Assembly (NCBI GenBank): GCA_020248405.1
Contig: JADCHQ010000019.1
Location: 1 to 51,788, forward strand
Length of the DNA stretch: 51,788 nucleotides
Reading direction: 5' to 3'
From: Rhodocyclaceae bacterium
GTDB lineage: Bacteria; Pseudomonadota; Gammaproteobacteria; Burkholderiales; Ga0077523
Below are positions 43,201-51,788 of this stretch, piece after piece (within the stretch, counting starts at the first letter, position 1; each line of letters opens with the position of its first letter). The notes under the pieces were generated by a model that made no database searches, was not told where the DNA came from, and saw only the letters and a program-made list of their open reading frames with translations. The position numbers were made by a program, and so were the translations under genes.

Positions 43201-44675
43201 GCATACATGGCCTGGCAGTCGCGCACGGCGGGAATGGTGTCGCCCGTAACCACAGTGGACACCGGCGCCGCCGTTGTAGCTAGCGCTTGCGAACGGCAAA
43301 AGCGCACGGGCGCGGGAAACGTGAAGGCGCCCACAGGAACGGTGGAGGCCACGCACTCCATGAGCATCTCGTCCCGGCAATGCTCGGTAGGCAATATCTC
43401 AAAGTAAAAGGGCGACGCGGCTGGCAAATTAATCTGGGTTCCGTACAGCGTCCGGCTGATGGAGTAGGTGCCGGTGCAGGCTGCCGCGGAGGTGGTGGGG
43501 TAGGAGAAGGTTCCCGCGGTAACCGCGGTGATACGTACGTTGGTTACGTTGCACGGCGCGCCGCCCCCGTACACGGTGATAATGTCGTTCACCACCATGA
43601 AGTGATTTGCGTGCGTCACGGTAACCGTGGTGCCGGCCTTCGCCAGCGCCGAGGTCCTGACGAAGACGGGCCTCTGTAAAACGGTGTACGTACCGGAGCA
43701 CGCGCCGGTTAAGAAGGTCGAATAGGAGAAAGTCGTGGCGGTGACGGCAGTGATCGGCGTGTCGCCCGTGTTGCACGGCCAGTTTCCGAGCACGTTGATG
43801 ACGTCCCCCACAATAAACGAGTGACCTGCCCGCGTCACGGTGACCGTGAGACCTGCCCTGCCGGGCGCCGTGAACGTGAAGCCGGGATCGAACTTCTGGC
43901 TCGTTTCAGGATAGCCCGTTACAGCGCGGCGCACCGAACCGGCGACACAGGCGGGCGTGAAAGTACTGCCGTAATCGAAGGTGAAGGAGGTGGTGGAGGG
44001 CACTGTAGTGACCAGTGCCACCGGCGCGCTACACCCCCCCGCGCCCGTCACCGTGATGGTGTCTCCCACGGCGAAGCCGTGGGCCGCGGCCGTTTGCCCG
44101 GTAACGGTGTTGCCGGCGCGCGCGAAAGCGACGCCAGTGAAGGTGGGGCCCGGCGGCGTCTCGAAGGCGAAGGTCGTTCCGCCATACAGATTATCGATTC
44201 CGTTGCGCCTGCAAACCCGAGGGGTCACCGAGCTGTTGCAAAAAAACCACTCCCAAAAATTTGCATCGGTTCCGCTCACCAGGTTCACGGTGCCCGCCCC
44301 AGTGCTGTAACCATCGCGACGAACCGCTGTCCAGGGAGAGCCTTGGACGCCCATGCTGGTGCCGTCGGCATTCGACCCCGGCCTGTAGGTGGTGGCGGGG
44401 TTGTAGTACAAAAAGTTGAAGGCGCTGGACGCCGCGGCGGCGGGGCCTCCAAGTCCAAACGCTGCGTAGTCGGGGATCCCATCCATCATCATGGAGCCGG
44501 AATCGTCCAGGATGTACATGAGGTTAGGCTTGACCCCCGTGGCCGTGGTGAGGGGTACGTTGGAGATATCGGTGACCGCGGCAATCCCCGGTGACGGCGC
44601 CGCGCCCACCGCCAGCAACACCGCCAGGCAGATGTGGCTCCTGCGGGGGATTCGCACAAAATTTGGAGTGCCCAT
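40218..44675 (-). CDS. pilY1: PilY1, type IV pilus tip/biogenesis protein with inserted repeats
   Basis: A 1485-residue secreted protein, longer than usual PilY1 (about 1000-1200). The signal peptide is at about 14-33. A vWA-like MIDAS follows (LDDSGS, Asp57-Ser59-Ser61). Three related 63-68-residue repeats, each with two Cys, lie at about 183-407. The mid-part has a second vWA-like stretch (SFASARLGLFRR). The C-terminal PilY1 beta-propeller has ANDGMLHAFDARVPGSNG, NSGGRGYYALDITDPANP, VTSGYNN and the loop DNTTRWVYGADLKGNVWRFDL at the expected Ca site. It promotes pilus extension, twitching and surface sensing in relatives. ATG 44673-44675 behind GGAGA. Last gene of the pilE-fimT-pilV-pilW-pilX-pilY1 run. 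Confidence 0.93.
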   Translation of the reverse strand: MGTPNFVRIPRRSHICLAVLLAVGAAPSPGIAAVTDISNVPLTTATGVKPNLMYILDDSGSMMMDGIPDYAAFGLGGPAAAASSAFNFLYYNPATTYRPGSNADGTSMGVQGSPWTAVRRDGYSTGAGTVNLVSGTDANFWEWFFCNSSVTPRVCRRNGIDNLYGGTTFAFETPPGPTFTGVAFARAGNTVTGQTAAAHGFAVGDTITVTGAGGCSAPVALVTTVPSTTSFTFDYGSTFTPACVAGSVRRAVTGYPETSQKFDPGFTFTAPGRAGLTVTVTRAGHSFIVGDVINVLGNWPCNTGDTPITAVTATTFSYSTFLTGACSGTYTVLQRPVFVRTSALAKAGTTVTVTHANHFMVVNDIITVYGGGAPCNVTNVRITAVTAGTFSYPTTSAAACTGTYSISRTLYGTQINLPAASPFYFEILPTEHCRDEMLMECVASTVPVGAFTFPAPVRFCRSQALATTAAPVSTVVTGDTIPAVRDCQAMYADTAPSFASARLGLFRRVNILSTTPTYGGSVRDNRFDCAARPVCSYDEEMTNYANWYAYYRTRMNQIKTVSGIVLAGMTDTIRIGFITINPTIWPSTNVSATRYLAISDFNTTQKTAFFNMLYAQAPTGGTPLPEALSRVGRHYAGRTDGINAGMTGDPIQHACQRNYALLTTDGYWGGTGGNQIDGTVNVGNWDNSETATAPGDVENRVGPRGTRAGGRFDGNCGANCSNTLADVAMYYWANDLRPTMANTVRTSPENPAYWQNMTTFTLGMANGLMRWKPDYDTSSTGDFANIKAGAMNRCSWVTGTCNWPNISNGFSSRLDDLWQAAVNGRGKFYQAMDAKSITDGLGDVLLQINAEEGSASASATTSNIVGPGADVLYSAGYKTDAWTGKLDALKINVATGIVEPVPVWSTNTTLDLQVGPTSDTRTIYTFDGSNTITRLKSFTWSALTAAEQTLFSNACIPATKMTQCATLNAGDLTAANDGATLVNFLRGQRQQENKAFRKRENVQGDAVNAEPVYVGAPTKNFTDSVTPAYADFKTANAARTPVIYVAANDGMLHAFDARVPGSNGQELWAYVPRMLLEHLPKLADSQYRVKHRFYVDGTPTVADVYVDGAWRTVLVGGLNSGGRGYYALDITDPANPKALWEFCHDSAVCSQSDQNLGLTYGYPVITKRASDGKWVVLVTSGYNNVSPGDGKGRLFVLDLETGAKLTTIDTGEGSTTDPSGLGRISGWNDDPLTDNTTRWVYGADLKGNVWRFDLSTTSGSVLKLAELRSGTDVAQRVTTRPELASIEGKRVLFVGSGSLLGTSDLTSTAIESFYAFKDVPDNATTGYGTTLRTALVQQTFSQSGGTRTISSNAVNWNTGSGWFFDFLTAGERVNVDPKTYVDAQIAQGRLLVAANIPGTDVCAAGGSSWFYVLDYTTGSYASDMTANASAYFNAGAMIAGFTVVKLAATGDVKAIVKSTKGDHTTTSVMSVTENFRRATWRMIGN
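43455..44129 (-). repeat. Three tandem Cys-paired repeats coded inside pilY1
   Basis: Encoded residues 183-250, 271-333 and 345-407 share the pattern RAG/KAG-x-TVT...H-x-F-x-V-x-D-x-I-x-V-x-G...C..., then V-T...T-F-x-(F/Y)...C...(G/S). The Cys pairs are C215/C243, C301/C326 and C375/C400. Repeats two and three are the most alike (HSFIVGDVINVLG versus HFMVVNDIITVYG); repeat one is diverged. Confidence 0.8.
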
Positions 44676-44721
44676 CTCAACGTCTCCTGCTGAACGAATT
44701 ACTCGAAGGCCGTGGAACCAG

Positions 44722-45312
44722 TTACCCGCCCACGATCATGGATTGCACCACCGACACGGTGCTGCGCGGCCCCACTGTCCGCACCGTGACCCGGTAGTAG
44801 ACCCGTTGCCCCGTGAAGGGCGTGGAGCCCGCCACCGAACTGCTGCCGGCGCTGTTGGAGGTGACCACCGCACAATGGGAGCTATCGGGCGCCCCGGTGG
44901 CCGAGCACATGCGGTGGATGACGTAGTAGTTCTTGTTGCCAGCCGCGTCGGCGACGCAGCTATCGATGCAAAGCGCGTTCGTCCACGCGGCGCTGGTGGT
45001 CCAGTCGGGGTCGGAACTGGGTACGGTGGACCAGTAGCCTTGAGCCGCGTTGTCGACGTTGAGAGTGGAGCGGTTGGTCACGATCCAGCGCAGCGCCGAC
45101 TCCACGCCCTTGTCGCCGGCGTTGAGCGCGGCGCCCTTGAGAGCCATGTTGCCCGTCACCAGGTTACCCGTGTCCACCGAGCGCAACAGCGCCACGGCCG
45201 CCAGCATGAGGGCCGCCAGCACGATCAGGGTGATCATCAGAACCACGCCACGTTGGCCATGCGGCCGTAAACCACTGCCGTGGCGCCCCAAAACCGCGGA
45301 ACGGATGTTCAT
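44722..45312 (-). CDS. pilX: Minor pilin PilX
   Basis: A 196-residue PilX-type pilin. A leader of about 22 residues ends in QRG, followed by the hydrophobic helix VVLMITLIVLAALMLAAVALLRS, which anchors the subunit in the membrane and pilus core. A polar, Ser/Thr-rich C-terminal part has four Cys and ends in SVVQSMIVGG. The +5 Glu of other pilins is missing at the expected position, as in PilX relatives with VLM-type starts. ATG overlaps the pilW stop (ATGA). Confidence 0.85.
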   Translation of the reverse strand: MNIRSAVLGRHGSGLRPHGQRGVVLMITLIVLAALMLAAVALLRSVDTGNLVTGNMALKGAALNAGDKGVESALRWIVTNRSTLNVDNAAQGYWSTVPSSDPDWTTSAAWTNALCIDSCVADAAGNKNYYVIHRMCSATGAPDSSHCAVVTSNSAGSSSVAGSTPFTGQRVYYRVTVRTVGPRSTVSVVQSMIVGG

Positions 45313-46388
45313 GACTGGAACCAGATCTGGTTACGTAGGGGAACGGTGGTTTCGAACACCCGGTAGCGATAGCACTGCCAGTCCGCAGCCGCCGAGAGGT
45401 CGAACGAACCGCCCTGCCACGTGGGGGCGGTGGTGGTGGTGTCACAACCACCGGAACCGCTAGGCTTTTCGGGTTGGCCGCTGCGTGCCACCACCGCCAC
45501 TCGCACCGACAAAACCTGGCGCCAGTCGGCAGCGGTGGCGGGCGTGGTGGTGTTGCAGGCATCCGTGGCGGTGTCGCCATCGGTGTCCTTGCAGTATTGA
45601 GCCCTCATTTGCACGATCTGCGGGGCGAGCACGTTTTCAGTGGCGGAACTGAGGAAGTTGCGCACCGTGAGGTTGTTGCTCGCCACCTCATACACGTTTC
45701 GCACGGGCGACGGCCCGAGATTGAAGACCCGGGCGTTGGTGGTGAAGGAGATGCCGAAGGCGTCGGACTTGTTGTAGGGGTAGTTCGCGCTGGCCGCGTG
45801 CTCAATGTCGCTGCTGCCCGCGGGCAGCCCGGACACCTGCGCCACGATGCAATCCGTAACGATTGGCACGGACGCTGTTCGCCGCTCCGCCAGCAGGATC
45901 AGGTCGCCCAGGGCGTAGCCGAAACGGCTTTGCAGCGGGTAAGCCGCCGTGGCATTCGCAGGGCTGGAGCTGAGCGCCACGGGGCTGGTCACCTGCTGAC
46001 TGGAGCTGTAGAAGATCGTCACCGTGTCCGATTGGGTCGCATTGGCCGCGGCGCCGATGATCACCGGAGCGACGGGAAACGTGGGCAGGGTGGACGGCGT
46101 GCGGGTGGCGTTATAGGCCTTGGTGGCGGCGCAATCCAGCAGGACGTTCCAGTTGAGTCCGTAGCCTGCCTGGCGCAAGTCTCCCTGCAGGGCGTACATG
46201 GCAAACATGCCGTTGGATTGGGCATCGCTGCCGCTGATGGTGGAGCGGCGCTGGCCTTCCGCCATCTTGGACAACTGAAACAGCGCCACCATGCCGACCA
46301 TGCCGATGACCACTGCCACCATGAGTTCCACCATGCCCAACCCTCCTTGGGCGCGGCGTACGGAAGATGAGCGGCGAGCAAAACCCAT
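45309..46388 (-). CDS. pilW: Minor pilin PilW
   Basis: A 359-residue PilW. The prepilin peptidase site is GG-LGMVELMVAVVIGMVGM, with Glu at +5. A long soluble domain follows (GDLRQAGYGLNWNVLLDCAA; VLAPQIVQMRAQYC; RVAVVARSGQPEKP). PilW with PilV and PilX forms a priming subcomplex at the pilus tip with PilY1. Start ATG 46386-46388, two bases after pilV. Confidence 0.9.
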   Translation of the reverse strand: MGFARRSSSVRRAQGGLGMVELMVAVVIGMVGMVALFQLSKMAEGQRRSTISGSDAQSNGMFAMYALQGDLRQAGYGLNWNVLLDCAATKAYNATRTPSTLPTFPVAPVIIGAAANATQSDTVTIFYSSSQQVTSPVALSSSPANATAAYPLQSRFGYALGDLILLAERRTASVPIVTDCIVAQVSGLPAGSSDIEHAASANYPYNKSDAFGISFTTNARVFNLGPSPVRNVYEVASNNLTVRNFLSSATENVLAPQIVQMRAQYCKDTDGDTATDACNTTTPATAADWRQVLSVRVAVVARSGQPEKPSGSGGCDTTTTAPTWQGGSFDLSAAADWQCYRYRVFETTVPLRNQIWFQS

Positions 46389-46390
46389 GG

Positions 46391-46858
46391 TCAGTTCTGG
46401 ATGTAGGCGGTGGTGAAAATCCGGTGGTGCGCGGCATTGGCCGCCTCTTCTTCCGGCGTGCGCCAGAACACCTCGATGGTGACCTCATACACCGTGTAGG
46501 GGGAGGGCGCGGTGTACGTGGTAGAAGCAACGTCGATGACAGGGTGCTTCGAGCTGACGCCGGGCAGGGTGTTGGAGACCTTGGTGTACCACCCGGAGAG
46601 GGCGGTGGGCGTATCGGTCGCGCCCGATAGCCATTCGTAGTTCGGCACATTGGCGCGGTTGGACCACATCATGCCGACGAGCTCGTCTGCCAGAAGCACC
46701 GCGTCGGCGCGATACTTGGCCTGACCGGCGAAGTTGATGGAACGCGCCTGCAGGCCGATGAGCGCCAAGATGCCGAGCGAGAACAGCAGGATCGCAATGA
46801 GCGCCTCCAGCAGCATGACGCCTCGTTGCCCGCGCGCTGGCGAAAGGTCTGGTTTCAT
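46391..46858 (-). CDS. pilV: Minor pilin PilV
   Basis: A 155-residue pilin. The cleavage site is RG-VMLLEALIAILLFSLG, with Glu at +5. A short domain then runs ALIGLQARSINFAGQAKYRADAVLLADELVGMMWSNR. The family segment before the C-terminus (YEVTIEVFWRTPEEE) matches PilV. ATG 46856-46858 follows the fimT stop by 15 bases. Confidence 0.9.
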   Translation of the reverse strand: MKPDLSPARGQRGVMLLEALIAILLFSLGILALIGLQARSINFAGQAKYRADAVLLADELVGMMWSNRANVPNYEWLSGATDTPTALSGWYTKVSNTLPGVSSKHPVIDVASTTYTAPSPYTVYEVTIEVFWRTPEEEAANAAHHRIFTTAYIQN

Positions 46859-46873
46859 GGCTGGCCTTTTCCG

Positions 46874-47416
46874 TCAACAGCCCCGGGGGTCGCCGGATGT
46901 GGTGACGGCGGGGTCGCACATGCGCGCGTTCCCGGCGGGGCCGATGGTGACGCGCAACGCGCGGGTGGCGCTGGTGGACCCGGCGCTGGCCGTGACATCC
47001 AGCGTGGTCAGAGTTGGCTCGGCGGTGGGGGCCGGAGAAACGACGGGATTGGGCACCACGCGCCCCAAGCCGTTGAATGTGACCATGTTGCCGCCCGTGG
47101 CCGTGACCTTGGCGTTGCGCGCCCCTTGCTGAGGCGTCCAGGCGCGAATCTGCACGTTGCCCGCTAAATCCCACACCTGCCAGCCGAAGGCAGTGGCGTC
47201 AAAACGGAACTGCACCAGTCCGTTGCGCGAGATGGCTTCTGCACGCGCCACCTGTAAGCCGTTATTCATGGCGTCGGCGGCGTTGCGGATTTGGGAATTG
47301 CGAATCCACTCCTGGAAGCTGGGCACAGCCAGGGCGACCAGCATCCCCAGAATCACCAGACCGATGAGCGCTTCCACCAGGGTAAGACCCCGCCGCCGGG
47401 ACGGGAGTGTCAGCAT
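46874..47416 (-). CDS. fimT: Minor pilin FimT/GspH family
   Basis: A 180-residue pseudopilin of the FimT/FimU group. Cleavage follows RRG before [34 protein letters not shown]. The GspH domain shows [31 protein letters not shown] and ends with two Cys. FimU/FimT is the minor pilin that connects the tip complex to the shaft. It overlaps the end of pilE by seven bases. Confidence 0.88.
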   Translation of the reverse strand: MLTLPSRRRGLTLVEALIGLVILGMLVALAVPSFQEWIRNSQIRNAADAMNNGLQVARAEAISRNGLVQFRFDATAFGWQVWDLAGNVQIRAWTPQQGARNAKVTATGGNMVTFNGLGRVVPNPVVSPAPTAEPTLTTLDVTASAGSTSATRALRVTIGPAGNARMCDPAVTTSGDPRGC

Positions 47417-47841
47417 GAGCCGTCCTTGCTGCGCACCCAGCAGGTGCTGGGCGACGGCAGGGTCCAGCCGCTGGGGAGCGCGGTGGTCACCTGGGCATTG
47501 GCCTGGTTCAGGGTGTAGGTGAATCCGGTCATGCTTCCCGCACCCGTGGCCTGAAGGGTGTAGGAGGAGGCGTTCAGCGTGGGGCAGGTGTAGGTGAAGT
47601 ACGCCGTGTTGGCCATGGGCGGCGCCACCGTGCCTGCTGCGCAGGCGCCAACGTAGGTGCGCTGGTCCTGGAAGTACTGCTCCATGCGCACGCCCTGGGC
47701 GCCCAGGGTGGAGAAGGCTTCCGTGAGACGGCCGCGAATCACGTAGTCGGCATACATGGGATAACCCACCGCGGCCAGAATCCCGGCAATGGCCACCACG
47801 ATCATGAGTTCGATGAGAGTCATTCCCAGGGCACTTTTCAT
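47410..47841 (-). CDS. pilE: Type IV pilin PilE (minor/major pilin-like)
   Basis: A 143-residue pilin with a six-residue leader (MKSALG) and cleavage before [36 protein letters not shown]. The globular domain has an [15 protein letters not shown] segment and a C-terminal Cys pair ([11 protein letters not shown]). ATG 47839-47841 is chosen for its short leader. A GTG at 47899-47901 has a much better ribosome site (GGAG, seven bases) and would give a 26-residue leader, but the added codons are unlike the genome's usual ones. First gene of the minor pilin run. Confidence 0.88.
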   Translation of the reverse strand: MKSALGMTLIELMIVVAIAGILAAVGYPMYADYVIRGRLTEAFSTLGAQGVRMEQYFQDQRTYVGACAAGTVAPPMANTAYFTYTCPTLNASSYTLQATGAGSMTGFTYTLNQANAQVTTALPSGWTLPSPSTCWVRSKDGSC

Positions 47842-47921
47842 GGAAGCACTCGTGCTTGCGTGGGACAGTGGGTCGTTAGAGGGAAGGGTCCGTGGGTTCA
47901 CGCCAGTCTCCGTTGGTTAGA

Positions 47922-47950
47922 AAATAAGTAAACCCGCCCGGGGTAGTCAA
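47922..47950 (-). promoter_or_regulatory. Sigma-70 promoter of the pilE-pilY1 operon
   Basis: TTGACT (47945-47950) and TTATTT (47922-47927) are 17 bases apart on the minus strand, in an AT-rich island 80 bases before pilE. This is one of the clearest promoter matches in the window. Confidence 0.65.
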
Positions 47951-48320
47951 ACCAGGCCTGACGGGCGGTCGATTCGCCGGGACGAGCGGCGGCCGGTGCT
48001 GGAAGCCAGGGCCATCCCGCTGCAGGAGTACCTTTGCCGCTGTGCCGCCTGAGGACGAGTGCCCGGGGCACTGCCGGGTGCTGGCACGCCTCCATGGGCA
48101 AACCGCAGCCGCGCCAGGGACAACCGGCGGGCCAAACCAGGATCTCGAAGCTCGAGACGACTGCGCACCCTAACCCCCTACCGCTGACTTGCGCGGCACA
48201 GGCACGAGCCAGTGCCAGCCGCCCTGCCGAGCCTAGTGCGCGTACGGCCCAAACCTGCAAGCGCGCCGTGACTACATGCCAGCGGGCCACGACGACGATT
48301 CGAAAATCGGGGAAGCAAGG
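47951..48320. other. About 370 bases with no supported gene
   Basis: This stretch between the pil promoter and tRNA-Phe is GC-rich and has no ribosome sites leading to family-like protein. I see an inverted repeat (TCTCGA-AGC-TCGAGA, about 48150-48165) and nothing resembling a known structured RNA. Readings across it on either strand continue through the tRNA and look like chance. Confidence 0.5.
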
Positions 48321-48396
<76 letters not shown>

Positions 48397-48434
48397 CGGA
48401 TGCGGGAGCGTGAATTCCCGCGAAAGGACGGCGA

Positions 48435-48463
48435 AATCTACCGGCCGGCCCGCGCCTCGTCAA
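48435..48463 (-). promoter_or_regulatory. Promoter of tRNA-Phe
   Basis: TTGACG (48458-48463) and TAGATT (48435-48440) lie 17 bases apart on the minus strand, about 40 bases upstream of the tRNA 5' end. Confidence 0.7.
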
Positions 48464-48489
48464 CCGGCAGCGGGCCCCGCGCGGATTCG

Positions 48490-50163
48490 TCAGTCGTCGT
48501 GGATCGTCCTGTGGCGTGTTTCCTTGAGGAACAGGGTGCCGATCACGAAGGTCATGGAGGCCACGACGATGGGATACCAGAGCCCGTAGTAGATGTCGCC
48601 AGTGGCCGCCACCATGGCGAAGGCGGTGGTGGGCAGGAAGCCGCCGAACCAGCCGTTGCCCACGTGGTACGGCAGCGACATGGCGGTGTAGCGGATGCGG
48701 GTGGGAAACATCTCCACCAGCATGGCCGCGATGGGTCCGTACACCATGGTGACGTACAGCACCAGGATCACGAGGACGAGCACGATCATGGGCTTGTTGG
48801 CCTGGGAGATGTCAAGCTTGGCCGGATAGCCTGCCGCCTTGGTGGCCTCGCCGGCAGCCTTGTTGAATTCGTCCGCGCGCGCCTTGAATTCTTCCTTGGA
48901 CAGACCCTTGCCCTCGAAGGCCGTGATCACGGTCTCGCCGATCCGGATGGAGGCGACGGTGCCGGGCGCAGCCGCTTCGTTGGCGTAATTCACCGAAGCC
49001 TTGGCGAGAAAGCTCTTGGCGATATCGCACGAGGAGGTGAACTTCGCGGTGCCCACCGGATTGAACTGGAAGGAGCAGGCGGCCGGATCGGCCACCACCA
49101 CCACCGGAGCGCTTTTCTGGGCGGCCTCGAGAGCGGGGTTAGCAAAGTGCGTGAGCGCCTTGAACAACGGGAAATAGGTGAGCGCGGCCAGCAGGCAGCC
49201 CGTCATGATGATGGGCTTGCGGCCGATTTTGTCGGACAGCCAGCCGAAGACGATGAAGAACGGCGTGCCGATGAGCAACGAAATGGCAATCAGCACGTTG
49301 GCGGTGGCGCCATCCATCTTTAGCGTCTGGGTAAGGAAGAACAGCGCGTAGAACTGGCCCGTGTACCAGACCACCGCCTGGCCGGCGGTGAGGCCCACCA
49401 GCGCGAGGATCACGACTTTGAGGTTGCGCCACTGGCCGAAGGCCTCGGAGATGGGGGCCTTCGACTGCTTGCCCTCCTCCTTCATGCGCTTGAAGGCAGG
49501 CGATTCGTGCAACTGCATCCGAATCCACACCGAGATGCCCAGCAGAATCACCGAGACCAGGAACGGGATGCGCCAGCCCCAGGCGGCGAACGCTTCCTCG
49601 CCAAGAGAGGTGCGCACGCCGAGGATCACCAGCAGCGACAGGAAAAGGCCGATGGTGGCGGTGGTCTGGATCCAACTGGTGTCGAGGCCGCGTTTGCCTT
49701 CGCTGGCGTGCTCGGCCACGTAAGTGGCGGCCCCGCCGTACTCGCCCCCCAGCGCCAGGCCCTGCAGCAGCCGCAGCACGATGAGGATGACCGGTGCGGC
49801 GATGCCGATGGTTTCGTAACTGGGCAGCAGGCCCACCAGGAAGGTGGACAGGCCCATGAGGACAATGGTGATCAGGAAGGTGTGCTTGCGGCCCACCAGG
49901 TCGCCCAGGCGCCCGAAAACCAGGGCCCCGAAGGGCCGCACGGCGAAGCCCGCCGCGAAGGCAAGCAGCGCGAAGATGAAGGCTGCCGTGGGGTTGACCG
50001 CCGAGAAGAACTGCTTGGAGATGATGGCCGCGAGCGAGCCGTACAGGTAGAAGTCGTACCACTCGAACACGGTGCCAAGCGAGGAGGCGAAGATGACTCG
50101 CTTCTCCTCGGGCTTGAAATCGTGTTTTCCGTGTGCCGGCACGGTTGCAGCGTCGTTTGCCAT
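48490..50163 (-). CDS. MFS metabolite:H+ symporter with a long periplasmic insertion
   Basis: A 557-residue transporter of the MHS/ShiA-ProP type. It begins with GTVFEWYDFYLYGSLA and has MFS motif A (GRLGDLVGRKH), LRLLQGLALGGEYGGAATYVAEHA and a second motif A copy (GWLSDKIGRKP). Usual members are about 430-450 residues. About 120 residues (337-456), with two Cys and many Ala/Lys, are inserted between TM8 and TM9, probably facing the periplasm. Substrates in the family are small organic acids, proline/betaine or shikimate. ATG 50161-50163 behind GGGGGG. Confidence 0.9.
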   Translation of the reverse strand: MANDAATVPAHGKHDFKPEEKRVIFASSLGTVFEWYDFYLYGSLAAIISKQFFSAVNPTAAFIFALLAFAAGFAVRPFGALVFGRLGDLVGRKHTFLITIVLMGLSTFLVGLLPSYETIGIAAPVILIVLRLLQGLALGGEYGGAATYVAEHASEGKRGLDTSWIQTTATIGLFLSLLVILGVRTSLGEEAFAAWGWRIPFLVSVILLGISVWIRMQLHESPAFKRMKEEGKQSKAPISEAFGQWRNLKVVILALVGLTAGQAVVWYTGQFYALFFLTQTLKMDGATANVLIAISLLIGTPFFIVFGWLSDKIGRKPIIMTGCLLAALTYFPLFKALTHFANPALEAAQKSAPVVVVADPAACSFQFNPVGTAKFTSSCDIAKSFLAKASVNYANEAAAPGTVASIRIGETVITAFEGKGLSKEEFKARADEFNKAAGEATKAAGYPAKLDISQANKPMIVLVLVILVLYVTMVYGPIAAMLVEMFPTRIRYTAMSLPYHVGNGWFGGFLPTTAFAMVAATGDIYYGLWYPIVVASMTFVIGTLFLKETRHRTIHDD

Positions 50164-50226
50164 TTGGTCCCCCCAAGGTATGCGCCGCCGGTGGCCGATT
50201 TGTTTTGTCCGGTCGGTTGCCCGGCC

Positions 50227-50256
50227 ATTAAATGCGCCCAGGGCGGCGGATGTCAA
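50227..50256 (-). promoter_or_regulatory. Promoter of the MFS symporter gene
   Basis: A perfect TTGACA (50251-50256) and TTTAAT (50227-50232) are 18 bases apart on the minus strand, about 60 bases before the start codon. Confidence 0.75.
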
Positions 50257-50327
50257 GAAAGCCTCACCCTTGTCATGGCGCCGCGGGGTGCGGGTACGGG
50301 CCCCGGCGCTGGCGCCGCGCGAAAACG

Positions 50328-50354
50328 AAAAAGCCCCGCGAAGCGGGGCTTTTT
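50328..50354 (-). terminator. Rho-independent terminator of groEL
   Basis: AAAAAGCCCCGC (50328-50339) and GCGGGGCTTTTT (50343-50354) form a near-perfect 12-base stem around GAA. The T-run is present on both strands, so it works in either direction. It lies 30 bases past the groEL stop and upstream of the MFS promoter. Confidence 0.92.
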
Positions 50355-50384
50355 CCGGGGCGTTGGCGAGACGCTACGCCGTCA

Positions 50385-51788
<1,404 letters not shown>

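Overview
The window is high-GC, gene-dense chromosomal DNA, almost certainly from a betaproteobacterium. The evidence is synteny. A hemC-hemD-hemX-hemY block sits behind an AlgZ/AlgR-like pair divergent from argH, and hemA-prfA-prmC-grxD forms a run. An aroQ-accB-accC-prmA run follows cutA, a DsbD-type gene and a TlpA-type gene, and there is a pilE-fimT-pilVWXY1 minor pilin cluster. GTG and TTG starts are common. I do not assign a genus. There is no prophage, CRISPR array or large island; the only mobile DNA is one end of an IS630-family element at the left edge.

Layout: 1-1,000 holds the IS630 end, a Csu-type pilus chaperone truncated beside it, and a spore-coat-U-type pilin. 1.2-2.9 kb has a GT4 glycosyltransferase and dgkA. 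3.1-9.7 kb is a minus-strand run: DUF3426 protein, prmA, accC, accB, aroQ, TlpA-like thioredoxin, a DsbD N-terminal domain without its membrane domain, cutA and an SDR protein. 9.8-10.8 kb is a divergent 2Fe-2S flavin reductase. 10.9-16.9 kb holds hemY, hemX, hemD, hemC and the LytTR regulator/LytS-type kinase pair. 17.0-27.2 kb is plus strand: argH, an SDR, a five-gene branched-chain-amino-acid-type ABC transporter, cystathionine beta-synthase, a cystathionine gamma-lyase/synthase and dsbB.

27.2-33.0 kb is the most unusual part. It is a minus-strand operon with an RND efflux permease and its membrane fusion protein, followed by three genes for a nitrile hydratase/thiocyanate hydrolase-type enzyme: the beta N-half, the beta C-half and a cobalt-type alpha with a His/Asp-rich N-terminus. 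The membrane fusion protein and first hydratase gene overlap by ATGA. The two beta halves lie in one reading frame, separated by a single TGA, and both keep the active-site arginine.

After it come a DUF1513 protein overlapping an FkbM methyltransferase, an acyl-CoA dehydrogenase, grxD-prmC-prfA-hemA (33.2-40.1 kb), the type IV minor pilin operon with an unusual PilY1 carrying three inserted Cys-paired repeats (40.2-47.9 kb), tRNA-Phe, an MFS symporter with a long periplasmic insertion, and the 3' part of groEL running off the right edge.

Pathways represented are tetrapyrrole synthesis, fatty acid synthesis initiation, arginine and aromatic biosynthesis, reverse transsulfuration, disulfide chemistry and type IV pili. 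All functional statements rest on motifs and synteny read by eye; no database search was possible.
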